The notes beneath the pieces were generated by a model. It did not search any database. It was given only the letters and a program-made list of their open reading frames with translations, and was not told where the DNA came from. A stretch of 6,735 nucleotides of DNA from contig CALMMO010000112.1 in the NCBI GenBank assembly GCA_937868455.1, positions 1 through 6,735 of the forward strand. The letters run 5' to 3'. Below are positions 5,153 to 6,735 of this stretch, piece by piece. This stretch comes from an uncultured Marmoricola sp. GTDB lineage: Bacteria; Actinomycetota; Actinomycetes; Propionibacteriales; Nocardioidaceae. The number at the start of each line of letters is the position of its first letter. Within the stretch, counting starts at the first letter, position 1. Position numbers and translations under genes: made by a program.

Positions 5153-6481
5153 GTGTCGCCTGGCGAGAAACCCCACCCCATCGCCAAGGCCGCCTCGGGC
5201 CTTGGTCGAGGCACCAAGGCCTCGGCGCGAGGGGTGGCCAGGGGCTCGAGCTTTGTCTGGAAGAAGGCCCGCGGGGCCGCCCGTGCACACGGTGCTGGAG
5301 AGTCGGGGCTCTATCGCCTCATCGAACTGCATGCCTTCAATGCCGGTGGTGATGCTGCCGTCGCGATAGCGCTGGCCGGCACCATCTTCTTCGCCCAGCC
5401 TGGTGAGGCTCGCGGACAAGTAGCCCTCTTCTTGGGCATCACCATGTTGCCCTTTGCGATTGTTGCCCCACTCATCGGGCCGTTGCTCGACAGATTCGGC
5501 CATGGCCGCCGATGGGCCATTGGCGCGACCTTCGCCGTACGCGCCATCTTGTGCATCGTGATGGCCGATGCCATCGCTGCTGACAACGAAGCGCTGATGT
5601 TCGCGGCAGCGCTAGGCACGTTGGTGTCGTCGAAGGCCTACGGCGTCACCCGTGCCGCGGCCGTCCCCCGACTCGTGCCCGACCAACTGCCGCTCATGAA
5701 AGCCAACTCACGCATCTCGTTGGCAGGAGTCCTGGGGGGCGCCGTTCTGGGCCCGCTCGCGGCTGGCGCAGCCACCTTGGGATCTGAGTGGGCGCTGCGA
5801 TTCGCATTCGTCATCTTTGCCATCGGCACCGTGCTAGCGATCCTGTTGCCGCCGCAGGCCGACTCCTCCGTGGGCGAGAAGGCAGTGACGTTGACCGGCA
5901 AACCGAAGCGCTTCAAAGTGCCAAGTTCGATCGTCTTTTCGTTGCGCTGCAACGCCGGGCTCAGAGTGCTGTCCGGCTTCTGCACGATGTACATGGCGTT
6001 CCTGCTCCGCCAAAATCCGCTGCCCGGTTGGGAGACACAACCCACCTTGTTGATGGGGTTGGTGATCGGGGCCGCCGGGCTCGGAAGCACCATTGCCATC
6101 GCGTTGGGAGCACTCGCACGCTCGCTACGTCCGGCCTACATCGGCGTGGCGGCGCTGATCGCAGACACCGTTGTGTCGATCATCGTCGCGGCCTTCTATG
6201 GGCTGGCTTCAGCCATCCTCTTCGGGCTCGTCGTCGGCATCGCCCAAGGGCTGGGCAAGATCGCGCTCGATGCCCAGATCCAAGACGAAATCCCCGAGCA
6301 ACAACGCACCAGCGCCTTTGCCCGCTCCGAAACCCTGCTCCAACTCGCTTGGGTGCTCGGAGGATTCATCGGCATTGCGATGCCACTGAATCCCACGATC
6401 GGGCTGGGGGTATTAGCAGGGTTGATCTTGGTGTGGACGACGTACGTCGTGATCAGCCGGCCCTCACACGCAGCCGGGTGA
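5153..6481 (+). CDS. Major facilitator superfamily transporter
   Basis: This integral membrane transporter of 442 residues (458 if it starts at GTG 5105) has an unknown substrate. A basic cytoplasmic N-terminal extension (about 1-50) precedes the first helices. The MFS loop 2-3 signature is clear: GPLLDRFGHGRR at 109-120. Also conserved in this subgroup are SKAYGVTRAAAVPRLVPD (160-177), KANSRISLAG (183-192), a central cytoplasmic loop around 235-258, and ALDAQIQDEIPEQQRTSAFA (371-390). About 11-12 hydrophobic segments fill the rest, the usual MFS number. It diverges from DUF3027, a neighbour I recall beside such MFS genes in other actinobacteria. The start is uncertain: GTG 5153, 5120 and 5105 are all in frame. 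It ends in TGA, followed by a hairpin-rich spacer. The family is certain, and drug or metabolite efflux is only a guess. Confidence 0.87.
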   Translation: MSPGEKPHPIAKAASGLGRGTKASARGVARGSSFVWKKARGAARAHGAGESGLYRLIELHAFNAGGDAAVAIALAGTIFFAQPGEARGQVALFLGITMLPFAIVAPLIGPLLDRFGHGRRWAIGATFAVRAILCIVMADAIAADNEALMFAAALGTLVSSKAYGVTRAAAVPRLVPDQLPLMKANSRISLAGVLGGAVLGPLAAGAATLGSEWALRFAFVIFAIGTVLAILLPPQADSSVGEKAVTLTGKPKRFKVPSSIVFSLRCNAGLRVLSGFCTMYMAFLLRQNPLPGWETQPTLLMGLVIGAAGLGSTIAIALGALARSLRPAYIGVAALIADTVVSIIVAAFYGLASAILFGLVVGIAQGLGKIALDAQIQDEIPEQQRTSAFARSETLLQLAWVLGGFIGIAMPLNPTIGLGVLAGLILVWTTYVVISRPSHAAG

Positions 6482-6503
6482 TGCTTTGCCCGGATGTTTG
6501 GCG

Positions 6504-6531
6504 CTTTGCCTGGGGGATCTCCCCCGCAAAG
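6504..6531. terminator. GC-rich hairpin behind the MFS gene
   Basis: CTTTGC (6504-6509) pairs with GCAAAG (6526-6531), and GGGGGA (6512-6517) pairs with TCCCCC (6520-6525), with a 2-nt bulge and a very tight centre. It begins 23 nt after the MFS stop codon. There is no clean T-tract, which is common for actinobacterial terminators. Confidence 0.6.
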
Positions 6532-6566
6532 TGTCAAAGTCACAGGTTTACTTGTGACTTTGACAC
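6531..6566. terminator. 14-bp perfect hairpin, probably a bidirectional terminator
   Basis: GTGTCAAAGTCACA (6531-6544) and TGTGACTTTGACAC (6553-6566) are perfect inverted copies around an 8-nt loop. It sits between the convergent MFS gene and the minus-strand gene ending at 6581. A small alternative hairpin, CACCC/GGGTG (6564-6568 with 6575-6579), competes for its last three bases and lies directly behind the minus-strand stop. A role in terminating both transcripts is inferred from position and symmetry. Confidence 0.65.
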
Positions 6567-6580
6567 CCGCAAAAGGGTGA

Positions 6581-6735
6581 CTAAATGTCGAGTTCGTCGG
6601 CCAAGCCACGCAAGAGTTTCGCGGTGGGTTTGGCGGTGCGAGCATCGGGGTGGCGACCGTTGCGGTAGGCCTGCTCAACACCTTCGAGGAGCTTGATCAG
6701 GTCCTCGACGATGGTGACCATCTCTTCAGGCTTGC
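6581..6735 (-). CDS. 3' end of an unidentified gene (partial)
   Basis: A minus-strand frame runs from the window edge to a TAG at 6581-6583 and gives about 51 residues. It reads KPEEMVTIVEDLIKLL, then EGVEQAYRNGRHPDARTAK, and ends in LLRGLADELDI. It looks helical and charged, with an amphipathic segment early and an acidic end, and codon use like the neighbours. It is convergent with the MFS gene and separated from it by the hairpin region. I do not recognise the family. An in-frame ATG exists about 13 nt inside the edge, but a gene of under 50 codons is less likely than a longer one cut by the window. Confidence 0.65.
   Translation of the reverse strand, partial: KPEEMVTIVEDLIKLLEGVEQAYRNGRHPDARTAKPTAKLLRGLADELDI

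Noticed and set aside
5788..6696. 302-codon plus-strand frame overlapping the MFS gene and spacer
   Set aside because: Arg/His-rich translation typical of an out-of-frame reading of a GC-rich gene; it runs through the hairpin region and has no protein features.
1..6735. tRNA, CRISPR array, insertion sequence or phage attachment site
   Set aside because: No cloverleaf, regularly spaced repeats, transposase motifs or flanking target duplications were seen.

Overview
The window is about 60% G+C and carries an ordinary chromosomal gene set of an actinobacterium. The best lineage evidence is the tail-to-tail pair of a DUF2530 membrane protein and a DUF3027 protein, an arrangement I recall from actinobacterial genomes (Rv0882/Rv0883c in Mycobacterium tuberculosis). 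Frequent GTG starts and gene starts placed 7-8 nt behind a TANNNT -10 box (leaderless transcripts) fit the same group. I cannot name a genus.

Left part (1-2418), all on the minus strand. From 2370 leftward there is a probable operon. It begins with a 28-residue single-membrane-segment protein, followed 3 nt later by a METTL25-like (Methyltransf_32 type) SAM-dependent methyltransferase. That gene overlaps by 4 nt a secreted, C-terminally anchored beta-propeller-like protein. The first codons of a fourth gene may lie at the very edge. The operon start is unusually structured: a 24-bp perfect palindrome covers the -35 region, a TANNNT box lies 7 nt before the ATG, and a 46-nt hairpin begins within the second codon.

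Middle part (2419-5022). An NCS2-family, AzgA/PbuG-like purine permease is on the minus strand, divergent from the small DUF2530 protein. DUF2530 then converges on DUF3027 so tightly that the two stop codons share the 4 bases CTAG.

Right part (5023-6735). An MFS transporter is divergent from DUF3027. It is followed by a roughly 100-nt spacer packed with hairpins, probably a bidirectional terminator, and by the 3' end of an unidentified gene coming from the other side.

No mobile element, CRISPR array, tRNA or rRNA is visible. Nothing here is a clear new defence or biosynthetic system. The most unusual part is the regulatory architecture at 2284-2423. There, a small membrane ORF, a start-proximal hairpin and a palindrome at the permease stop codon together look like a control point for the methyltransferase operon.
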